This document shows, piece by piece, positions 8,118 to 13,796 of a DNA stretch of 15,475 bases (its first letter is position 1; each line of letters starts with the position of its first letter). The notes beneath the pieces were generated by a model. The model ran no database searches. It saw only the letters and a list, made by a program, of their open reading frames with translations, and was not told the origin of the DNA. Position numbers and translations under genes: made by a program. The stretch comes from JAZSQT01 sp045538075 (GTDB lineage: Bacteria; Chrysiogenota; Deferribacteres; Deferribacterales; Mucispirillaceae). Location of the stretch: assembly GCA_045538075.1 (NCBI GenBank), contig JAZSQT010000094.1:1-15475 (forward strand). Direction: 5' to 3'.

Positions 8118-8543
8118 CTATTTAGTATGAACTGGTTTATCTTCTTTTGGTGCTGTAAAAGTGTGTGCAGTATGACAATTTACACATACAATTTTACCTT
8201 CTTCAACTTTTGTTTTTCTTTTAATAGTTGCAGATTCTCCTGGATGACAAGAGATACAGTTATCAATAGAAGATGTAGCTAAAAAAGTTTTTTCATCGCC
8301 ATGACAAGCAGAACAAGGCACCATATTTATGCCGTGTAAACTATCATTCCATTCTTTACCAGCATTAGAACTAGATTTTTCTTCTGCTTTAGAATTTGCA
8401 TCATGACAATACAAACAATCATTTCCACCAATTTCTACAGGGTGAGTATCGTAAGATGTTGTAGATTTTGACGCATTTGCTGATACTGCACTCATTACAC
8501 AAAAAACTGCAGTAATAATTGTTAAAATCAGATATTTTTTCAT
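8118..8543 (-). CDS. napM: NapM-like periplasmic tetraheme cytochrome c
   Basis: A 141-residue cytochrome with a Sec signal peptide (KK then a hydrophobic stretch; likely cleavage after ANA near 24) and four CxxCH motifs: 43-47 (CLYCH), 77-81 (CSACH), 96-100 (CISCH) and 120-124 (CVNCH). Extra histidines (H34, H70, H127, H139) could be sixth ligands, giving a c3/c7-like low-potential cytochrome. NapM is the name of the tetraheme protein just upstream of napA in the Desulfovibrio desulfuricans napC-M-A-D-G-H cluster, and the order here is the same without napC. It probably relays electrons from NapGH to NapA. It is first in the operon, with a strong Shine-Dalgarno (GGAGG) and the 234-bp divergent control region upstream. 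Confidence 0.85.
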   Translation of the reverse strand: MKKYLILTIITAVFCVMSAVSANASKSTTSYDTHPVEIGGNDCLYCHDANSKAEEKSSSNAGKEWNDSLHGINMVPCSACHGDEKTFLATSSIDNCISCHPGESATIKRKTKVEEGKIVCVNCHTAHTFTAPKEDKPVHTK

Positions 8544-8585
8544 AAATTCCCCTCCGAACTTTTTGACTAATTTAACAATATCTTA

Positions 8586-8601
8586 TGTTACAAATCTAAC
8601 A
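8586..8601. promoter_or_regulatory. Inverted repeat TGTTA-N6-TAACA, candidate operator
   Basis: TGTTA (8586-8590) and TAACA (8597-8601) are exact inverted copies around CAAATC. The 16-bp size and 6-bp spacer match the geometry of CRP-type sites, although the half-site differs from both the CRP (TGTGA) and FNR (TTGAT) consensus. It lies 43-58 bp upstream of the napM start, overlapping the possible -35 there, so it could serve the nap promoter. Confidence 0.4.
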
Positions 8602-8673
8602 AATCTATATGTAAATTTGTATATAAATTTATCTAATAATTAAGTAATAATTGTTAAGGTAATTCTTTACAAA

Positions 8674-8700
8674 ATTTACCCACATTTACTACACATTTAC
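8674..8700 (+). repeat. Three helically phased ATTTAC direct repeats upstream of the nitrite reductase
   Basis: ATTTAC occurs at 8674-8679, 8684-8689 and 8695-8700, with starts 10 and 11 bp apart; a related CTTTAC sits at 8665-8670. The copies therefore face the same side of the helix, 78-104 bp upstream of the start codon. Such spacing is typical of tandem binding sites for a dimeric or oligomeric activator, such as a response regulator. The regulator is unknown. Confidence 0.4.
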
Positions 8701-8763
8701 TTTATTATCATTAAAATAACATCATAAAGATTTGGGACACCAAAAAAGATTTATTTTATTTAA

Positions 8764-8770
8764 GAGGAGG
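8764..8770 (+). promoter_or_regulatory. Strong ribosome binding site of the octaheme nitrite reductase
   Basis: GAGGAGG lies 7 bases before the ATG at 8778. It is among the best Shine-Dalgarno sequences in the window and fixes this start. Confidence 0.8.
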
Positions 8771-8777
8771 AATAAAT

Positions 8778-10613
8778 ATGCACAAAGGTTCAAAAATATT
8801 AGCTATTATGATAGTAGCTACTTTTTTTATTACCGTAGGTTGTAAAAATTCCGCAAACACAGATGCTACAGCAGCAACTTCAGAAGCTAAAACAGTTGCT
8901 ACAGAAGGTAGTGTAAAAGCAACTGTGTTAAAAACTTCAGCAGAAAAAGCTAAAGCAAAATTAGCTAATGCTGTTGATACAGCAACTTGTTTTGATGGAT
9001 GTCATGAAACAGTTTCTATGCTTCATAATAGAGGGGCTCACAAAGATGTAAACTGTGTAAATTGTCATGAAATTCCAGCTAACCATGCTGAAGAACCTAG
9101 CCCAGAAACTCGTCCTACTACAAGAATGGAGTGGGAGGCTTGTGGTCAATGCCACCAAGAACAGTTTGATTCTTTCCAACAGTTAGACATTACTTCACGT
9201 CCAGCACGTAATGACAAGTCTAATCAAGGTGGAAGATCTCCAAACCCAGCTTGGGATAAACTTATGGCACCACATGGTTTTACTAAAGAACACGCATCTA
9301 CTCGTTCTCATGCTGTTATGTTGATAGATCAATTTGCAGTTGATAGAGCTTTCGGTGGTCGTTTCCAAGGTAAAAATGGTTGGAATTATATTTTTGAAAC
9401 TGGTAAAGTATGGGACGTATTAGAAGATACTCACCCAGAAGTTCCAAACCAAAAAGCATTTATGCGTCAAACTGCTACAGCTAATAACCCAGTTTGTATG
9501 GCTTGTAAAACAATGGATCATATCCTTGATTGGGCTTATATGGGAGACCCTGTAGAAGGTGCAAAATGGTCAAGAGCTTCTAACCCAGTTGCTATGGCAA
9601 AAGAAATGCAACACGGTCTTAACTGTTTCATTTGTCATGATCCTCACTCTGCAGAACCTCGTATAGTTAGAGATGCACTTATTGATGCTATGACTAACCC
9701 AGATGGTAAAGATAACCTTTATCAAAAAAATGCTGAAACTAACCACCCTGTAGAATATCTTACAATGGGTGAAAGAGGATACGATAGAAAAATTGCAATC
9801 CTCCAAAAAGATGATCCAAAACGTAAAATATTACAATGTGCTCAGTGCCACGTTGAATATAACTGTAACCCTGGCACAGAATATACAACTAAAGAAGCTA
9901 TTAAAATGACTGATAGAAGAGCAAATCACTTCCCATTTAAAGATGTGCTTAACTTATACGATCATTATTTTGGTAAAATCAATTTCCAAGACTTTAAAAA
10001 CAGATTTGATGGTGCTCCATTATGGAAAGGACAACATCCAGATGCAGAAAGCTACTATGAATCTAAACATGCTCAAGCTGGAATTGGTTGCGATTCTTGT
10101 CATACACCAGCAATTAAAGATGCAAAAGGTAACTTAAAATTTACTTCTCACTTTGCAGCTTCTCCTCGCCATCAATTAGAAACTACTTGCTTAACTTCTG
10201 ATTGTCATGGAACTGGTGCAGATAAAAAATGGGATACTACTAAATATTCACCAGAATATATCAAAGTATCTACTAACTGGGATAAAGATAAAGCACTTTA
10301 TTCTATAAACTCAATTAAAGCATATACTACAAGCAAAATGAGAAAAGCAGAATTTTGGCTTGTTACTCTTACAGATGCTATAGTTGCAGCTCAACGTATG
10401 GGAATTTCTCAAGATATTATTAAACAAGCTCAACTTAAACATTCTGAAGCTCATCTTCTTTGGGAATACTGGACTGCTGAAAACTCTGACGGTTTCCACA
10501 ATCCAGCACTTGCTAGGGAAGCACTTACAAAATCTATAGATTTATCTATGGAAGGTTACAAACTTGTTGATGATGCAATGGCTGCAAAAGGTGCAGCTCT
10601 TGCAAAAAAATAA
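8778..10613 (+). CDS. Octaheme ammonia-forming cytochrome c nitrite reductase (ONR/TvNiR type, NrfA superfamily)
   Basis: A 611-residue multiheme enzyme predicted to reduce nitrite to ammonium outside the inner membrane. Residues 1-22 are a signal with a possible lipobox (ITVGC, C22; Thr at -3 is not ideal), followed by an Ala/Thr/Lys-rich tether to about 65. Eight heme sites follow: C71-x3-C75-H76, C93-H97, C122-H126, the catalytic C240MACK244, C283-H287, C354-H358, C438-H442 and C471-x4-C476-H477. Three N-terminal hemes plus an NrfA-like five-heme core with the CxxCK heme fourth is the plan of Thioalkalivibrio ONR, whereas NrfA has five. Active-site candidates are Y361, H420 (GQHPDAE) and R230. 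Y361-N-C363 matches the Tyr-x-Cys whose residues are cross-linked in TvNiR. The widened first and last heme spacings are unusual. No nrfH lies nearby. Many annotation pipelines would call this gene nrfA. Confidence 0.9.
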   Translation: MHKGSKILAIMIVATFFITVGCKNSANTDATAATSEAKTVATEGSVKATVLKTSAEKAKAKLANAVDTATCFDGCHETVSMLHNRGAHKDVNCVNCHEIPANHAEEPSPETRPTTRMEWEACGQCHQEQFDSFQQLDITSRPARNDKSNQGGRSPNPAWDKLMAPHGFTKEHASTRSHAVMLIDQFAVDRAFGGRFQGKNGWNYIFETGKVWDVLEDTHPEVPNQKAFMRQTATANNPVCMACKTMDHILDWAYMGDPVEGAKWSRASNPVAMAKEMQHGLNCFICHDPHSAEPRIVRDALIDAMTNPDGKDNLYQKNAETNHPVEYLTMGERGYDRKIAILQKDDPKRKILQCAQCHVEYNCNPGTEYTTKEAIKMTDRRANHFPFKDVLNLYDHYFGKINFQDFKNRFDGAPLWKGQHPDAESYYESKHAQAGIGCDSCHTPAIKDAKGNLKFTSHFAASPRHQLETTCLTSDCHGTGADKKWDTTKYSPEYIKVSTNWDKDKALYSINSIKAYTTSKMRKAEFWLVTLTDAIVAAQRMGISQDIIKQAQLKHSEAHLLWEYWTAENSDGFHNPALAREALTKSIDLSMEGYKLVDDAMAAKGAALAKK

Positions 10614-10620
10614 TAATTTT

Positions 10621-10652
10621 AAAGGGGCGGCTTGACCGCCCCAAATTTTTTA
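10621..10652 (+). terminator. Rho-independent terminator after the octaheme nitrite reductase
   Basis: GGGGCGG (10624-10630), loop CTTGA, then CCGCCCC (10636-10642) make a perfect 7-bp GC-rich stem followed three bases later by six T residues (10646-10651). It stands out against the AT-rich surroundings. It begins 8 bases after the nitrite reductase stop and ends about 10 bases before the resB start, so resB needs readthrough or its own promoter. Confidence 0.92.
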
Positions 10653-10662
10653 TATATAAATA

Positions 10663-11991
10663 ATGACTATGAAAAATTTAATTACGTTTTTAGGTTCTGC
10701 AAAATTTGCAATTATATTAATTATTCTTATTGTAATATTATCTATGTTAGGTAGTCTCGTTCCACAAGGTGATGGACAGGCTATTATGGATAAACTATCG
10801 TCTATCTTTGGTGCTGATGCAGCTTCTGTTCATAATTTTTTAATTAATACAGGCTTGATAGATATATATAGTTCAATTCCTTTTATTATTCTTGTATCTC
10901 TTTTCGGGATAAATATTATTATATGCACTATAAAACTTTTTCCTTTTGCAAAATCTGGTTTTGATAATGAAAATATAAAGTTAAAAGAAACATCTCAAGT
11001 TAATATGAGTGAAAGTGATTTTATTCAAAAATTATCTAAATTAGGTTTTAGAGGTCAAAAAAATGGAGATACTTATAAAGCAGTATCCCATGAAAAAGGA
11101 AGATATGGCGTTATAATTCTTCATTTTGGTATAATTATAGTTCTTTTAGGTGCTTTAATTGGTAGAATTGCAGGTTTTAATGGTTTTATGAATATATTAG
11201 AAGGTGATTTTGATGATGTCGCTGTTTTGCCTACTGGTGAGTTAGTGCCACTTGGTTTTGAAGTAAAATGCAATGATTTTACTGTTGAATATTATCAAAA
11301 TTCTAATAGAGCAAAATCATATACTAGTAATATTTCTATTATAGAAAATGGTAAAGAAGTTGAAAATGTAAATATAGATGTGAATAAACCATTAGAATAT
11401 AATGGTATATATTTTTATCAAACTAATTTTGGAGTTTATCCAAATAAAAATGCTAAAGTTAAATTAACAATAGATAAAAAAGATGGTGATAAAATAGATA
11501 AATTAGTAAATTTTAATGAGTTATTTATCATTGATGGCGAATTTGTCGCAAAAATTGTAGATTTTGCTCCTACTTTATCTCAAAATGAAGAGGGAAAAAT
11601 ATTTTCATCATCTGATGAAATGAATAACCCAGCAGTATTAATAGAAGTGTATAAGGTTGATGAGCCAATAATTAGAGGTTGGTTATTGCAGAAATATCCA
11701 GATAGAGGCAAAATTGATGAGTTAGGCATAAATATTATATTTAATGACTTATATGGCATTGAATATACTGGATTATCTGTAAAAAAAGATCCAGGCACTC
11801 CAGTAGTATATATTGGATTTATATTTATTATATTTGGGCTAATTTTTATTTATTGTCTTAATTATACAGCAATATACTTTAAATTTTCTGATGATAATGG
11901 AAAATTGATTATTAATTATTCTATATTAGAACAAAGAAAATTTTCTTTTATTAATCCGTCTAAATCTTTTAAAAAATTGCTTAATGCGTAA
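10663..11991 (+). CDS. resB: ResB/CcsB, System II cytochrome c biogenesis protein
   Basis: A 442-residue membrane protein of the ResB family, which with CcsA forms the System II heme lyase that exports heme and attaches it to apocytochromes outside the membrane. Membrane segments lie at about 9-30, 68-92, 147-170 and 385-405, with a large external domain between the third and fourth. Family features include the opening FLGSAKFAI...MLGSLVPQG and the stretch KPLEYNGIYFYQTNFG near 245-260. It is followed 17 bp later by ccsA, with AAGGA in between. No Shine-Dalgarno sequence precedes the ATG at 10663 or the one two codons later at 10669; the upstream sequence is terminator T-tract and TATATATAAATA. 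Placement next to a CxxCK-containing octaheme enzyme suggests it matures that enzyme and NapM. Confidence 0.9.
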   Translation: MTMKNLITFLGSAKFAIILIILIVILSMLGSLVPQGDGQAIMDKLSSIFGADAASVHNFLINTGLIDIYSSIPFIILVSLFGINIIICTIKLFPFAKSGFDNENIKLKETSQVNMSESDFIQKLSKLGFRGQKNGDTYKAVSHEKGRYGVIILHFGIIIVLLGALIGRIAGFNGFMNILEGDFDDVAVLPTGELVPLGFEVKCNDFTVEYYQNSNRAKSYTSNISIIENGKEVENVNIDVNKPLEYNGIYFYQTNFGVYPNKNAKVKLTIDKKDGDKIDKLVNFNELFIIDGEFVAKIVDFAPTLSQNEEGKIFSSSDEMNNPAVLIEVYKVDEPIIRGWLLQKYPDRGKIDELGINIIFNDLYGIEYTGLSVKKDPGTPVVYIGFIFIIFGLIFIYCLNYTAIYFKFSDDNGKLIINYSILEQRKFSFINPSKSFKKLLNA

Positions 11992-12008
11992 TTTTAAGGA
12001 ATGGATAA

Positions 12009-13079
12009 ATGCAAATAGATTATACAGCTATATCTGGACTACTTTATTTAGTGTCAATGATTTTATATTCAAGTTTCTTGTTTTTTAAAAATCAAACAAT
12101 AGGAAAAATTGCAACAGTAATTTGTAGTTTTGGTGTTGTAATTCACACAGTATCTTTTTTTAAACGTTGGTATGATTATTATACAATGTTTGGAGAGAGT
12201 ATATATAAATCAATTCCAATTACAAATCTTTATGAATCATTACAAATTTTTTCATTATTAATGATGGTTGTTTATTTAATATTTGAATATAAAACTAAAA
12301 TTAAGGCAGCTGGAGCTTTTGCAACGGCAGTAGCTGGCTCTATGCTTCTTTTTATTGATACTGTTGGTGCATCAGAAAACATAGAGCCACTCGTTCCTGC
12401 ATTACAAAGTAACTGGCTTTTAGCTCACGTATCATTAAGTTTTATTGCTTACGTGTTTTTTGCGTTTTCTGCAATTTCGGCTTTTTTATATTTAATTTTA
12501 ACTTCAAAAAATAAGTCTCAAGCTACTTACGTTTTTTGGACTACAACAGTAGGTATTGCTACTTCTATACTATTTGCACTTCTTTTTGATGGATTAATTG
12601 CATTCATAAACGGCAATAAAGAAGGTTTTAGATTATTTTCTGCTACAATTAATAATAATTTAACGGCAGTTAAGTTAATGTTTTTCTTTTTTACTGTTTT
12701 TATGGTTATTCTTTTTTGGTATATGGGTTTACATATTAAACGATTATTTCTATCGCTAAATTTAGATTTAAAAAAATTAGACGATTTTGCATACAAATTT
12801 GCCGTTCTTGGATTTATTATATTTACTATTGGTGGTCTAATATTTGGTGCTATATGGGCAGAGCAGGCTTGGGGTAGGTATTGGAGCTGGGATCCAAAAG
12901 AGACTTGGGCTTTTATTACTTGGGTAGTATATGGCATTTATATACATGGAAGAATATATAATAAATGGAATAAAATGTTATCAAATACTATTGCAGTAAT
13001 TGGATTTATTTTAACAATTTTCACTTATTTAGGAGTAAACTTACTTTTATCAGGTTTACATAGTTACGGTAGTTTATAG
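12009..13079 (+). CDS. ccsA: CcsA/ResC, System II heme lyase with WWD domain
   Basis: A 356-residue polytopic membrane protein (about eight segments) carrying the tryptophan-rich WWD heme-handling motif at about 283-297 (W283, W288, W292, W294, D295). Histidines at the expected heme-ligand positions are H46, H140 (NWLLAHVSLSFIAY) and H351 (GLHSYG). With ResB it delivers and ligates heme to CxxCH motifs in the periplasm. AAGGA at 11996-12000 precedes the ATG by 8 bases. Another ATG at 12001 opens only a five-codon out-of-frame ORF, so 12009 is the start. The gene ends 2 bp from the end of the converging CRP/FNR gene. The resB-ccsA pair corresponds to the fused NrfI/CcsBA of Wolinella-type nitrite reductase loci. 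Confidence 0.92.
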   Translation: MQIDYTAISGLLYLVSMILYSSFLFFKNQTIGKIATVICSFGVVIHTVSFFKRWYDYYTMFGESIYKSIPITNLYESLQIFSLLMMVVYLIFEYKTKIKAAGAFATAVAGSMLLFIDTVGASENIEPLVPALQSNWLLAHVSLSFIAYVFFAFSAISAFLYLILTSKNKSQATYVFWTTTVGIATSILFALLFDGLIAFINGNKEGFRLFSATINNNLTAVKLMFFFFTVFMVILFWYMGLHIKRLFLSLNLDLKKLDDFAYKFAVLGFIIFTIGGLIFGAIWAEQAWGRYWSWDPKETWAFITWVVYGIYIHGRIYNKWNKMLSNTIAVIGFILTIFTYLGVNLLLSGLHSYGSL

Positions 13080-13081
13080 AA

Positions 13082-13726
13082 TCAATTTAATAAAGTAATA
13101 GTTTTATTTTCAATTTTTATTAAATTTTTGTTAGTTAATTTTTTAAATAACCTTGATAAATTTTCTGCAGTAGTGCCTAAAAGTAGTGCAAGATCTCCTT
13201 TTTGTATAGGTAATATAAATACGTTACTCTTATTTTTTTCTGATAAGGTGTTTAGATATTTAATTAATCTATCTTCAACGTTATCTGAATTTAAGCTACT
13301 AACTACATTTATGAGATATTTTAATTGACACGTCATTGCACCTAAAAGTTGCATTAAAAATTCTGGTTTTTTAGATGTTAATTTACGAATTTTATCAACA
13401 GATATAGCAAGTAATTCAGTTTTTTCTGTAGATGTAGCATTAACTGGATATTTATCAAGAGAAGCAATAGCTGCTTCAGCAAAAATATCGTGTTTAGTAG
13501 CAACTCTAATGATAATTTCTTTACCTTCATTAGATATACGATACAATTTTATAGAACCAGAAATAATGTAGTATATATTTGTAGCAGGATTACCTTCCAT
13601 AAAAAGATTTTCTTTTTTGTCTAAGGTGATTATTTTAGAAATAGAGTCTAATTCATCAATAATAACTTTATCTTCAGTTCCTAAAAAATTTTTAGTAAAA
13701 ATATTAATAGCAAGTTTTTTTTCCAT
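13082..13726 (-). CDS. CRP/FNR-family regulator, DNR/HcpR-like, without Fe-S cysteines
   Basis: A 214-residue regulator with an N-terminal cyclic-nucleotide-binding fold (about 20-115; FMEGNPATNIYYIISGSIKLY), a dimerisation helix (about 118-146) and a C-terminal winged helix (about 150-212). The recognition helix reads AENLSRLFKKL, with E188, S191 and R192 in the E-x-x-S-R spacing FNR uses to read TTGAT-type sites. FNR's N-terminal cluster cysteines are absent; the only cysteine is C133. A DNR/HcpR-type heme or NO sensor is therefore more likely than an oxygen-sensing FNR. It is divergent from hcp, with an FNR-like box between them that starts 2 bases upstream of this gene's ATG. No good Shine-Dalgarno sequence is seen. 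Likely target: hcp, probably itself, and perhaps the nap and nitrite reductase genes. Confidence 0.87.
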   Translation of the reverse strand: MEKKLAINIFTKNFLGTEDKVIIDELDSISKIITLDKKENLFMEGNPATNIYYIISGSIKLYRISNEGKEIIIRVATKHDIFAEAAIASLDKYPVNATSTEKTELLAISVDKIRKLTSKKPEFLMQLLGAMTCQLKYLINVVSSLNSDNVEDRLIKYLNTLSEKNKSNVFILPIQKGDLALLLGTTAENLSRLFKKLTNKNLIKIENKTITLLN

Positions 13727-13728
13727 TT

Positions 13729-13742
13729 TTGACCATAATCAA
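13729..13742 (+). promoter_or_regulatory. FNR/DNR-type operator TTGAC-N4-ATCAA in the hcp promoter
   Basis: TTGACCATAATCAA matches the FNR consensus TTGAT-N4-ATCAA at 9 of 10 defined bases. It lies between hcp and the divergent CRP/FNR gene, whose recognition helix has the E-x-x-S-R residues that read this sequence. Its centre (13735.5) is placed for class II activation of hcp. It also abuts the start codon of the regulator gene, where binding could repress. Confidence 0.8.
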
Positions 13743-13764
13743 TTTATTTTTAAGATAAGTATAG

Positions 13765-13770
13765 TATTAT
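13765..13770 (+). promoter_or_regulatory. Candidate -10 element of the hcp promoter
   Basis: TATTAT (5 of 6 to TATAAT) lies where a -10 should be if the FNR-type box is centred at -41.5. The predicted transcript start is then near 13777, leaving a leader of about 20 bases with AAAGGAG (13784-13790) before the ATG. TATAGT at 13760-13765 is an alternative. Confidence 0.5.
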
Positions 13771-13796
13771 TTTTAAAATTTTTAAAGGAGAAGTAT

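Larger units (their letters stand above)
8544..8777. promoter_or_regulatory. Divergent control region between napM and the octaheme nitrite reductase
   Basis: This 234-bp AT-rich gap must carry the promoters of the nap operon (leftward) and of the nitrite reductase (rightward). It holds a perfect 5-6-5 inverted repeat (8586-8601), an AT-only 7-6-7 inverted repeat (8612-8631) and three ATTTAC repeats about one helical turn apart (8674-8700). I could not fix either promoter: candidate -10 sequences are plentiful because of the base composition, and no TTGAT-N4-ATCAA box is present. A TTGTTA (8602-8597) / TATTGT pair spaced 16 bp apart is a possible nap promoter. Confidence 0.6.

Noticed and set aside
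8118..8543. NapB (diheme small subunit)
   Set aside because: Four CxxCH motifs and the position before napA fit tetraheme NapM, not diheme NapB.
8564..8579. TTGACTAATTTAACAA as an FNR box in the nap control region
   Set aside because: The TTG and CAA half-sites are 10 bases apart instead of 8 and the inner bases do not match the consensus.
8778..10613. Classical pentaheme NrfA
   Set aside because: Eight heme motifs and the Tyr-x-Cys are present, with three hemes ahead of the CxxCK heme, so the ONR plan fits better.
12527..12937. 136-codon minus-strand ORF opposite ccsA
   Set aside because: It lies opposite the WWD-containing part of ccsA and has no family features or Shine-Dalgarno sequence.
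13088..13110. AATAAA / TTTATT pair as a bidirectional terminator between ccsA and the regulator
   Set aside because: The stem is only six A-T pairs and lies inside the regulator's coding end; pairs like this are common in such AT-rich DNA.
13082..13726. Oxygen-sensing FNR orthologue
   Set aside because: The N-terminal cysteine cluster needed for the 4Fe-4S sensor is absent; only one cysteine is present.
13617..13796. Upstream N-terminal extension of hcp
   Set aside because: The frame is open but it overlaps the divergent regulator gene and the FNR box. The ATG at 13797 has a good ribosome binding site and gives the family N-terminus.
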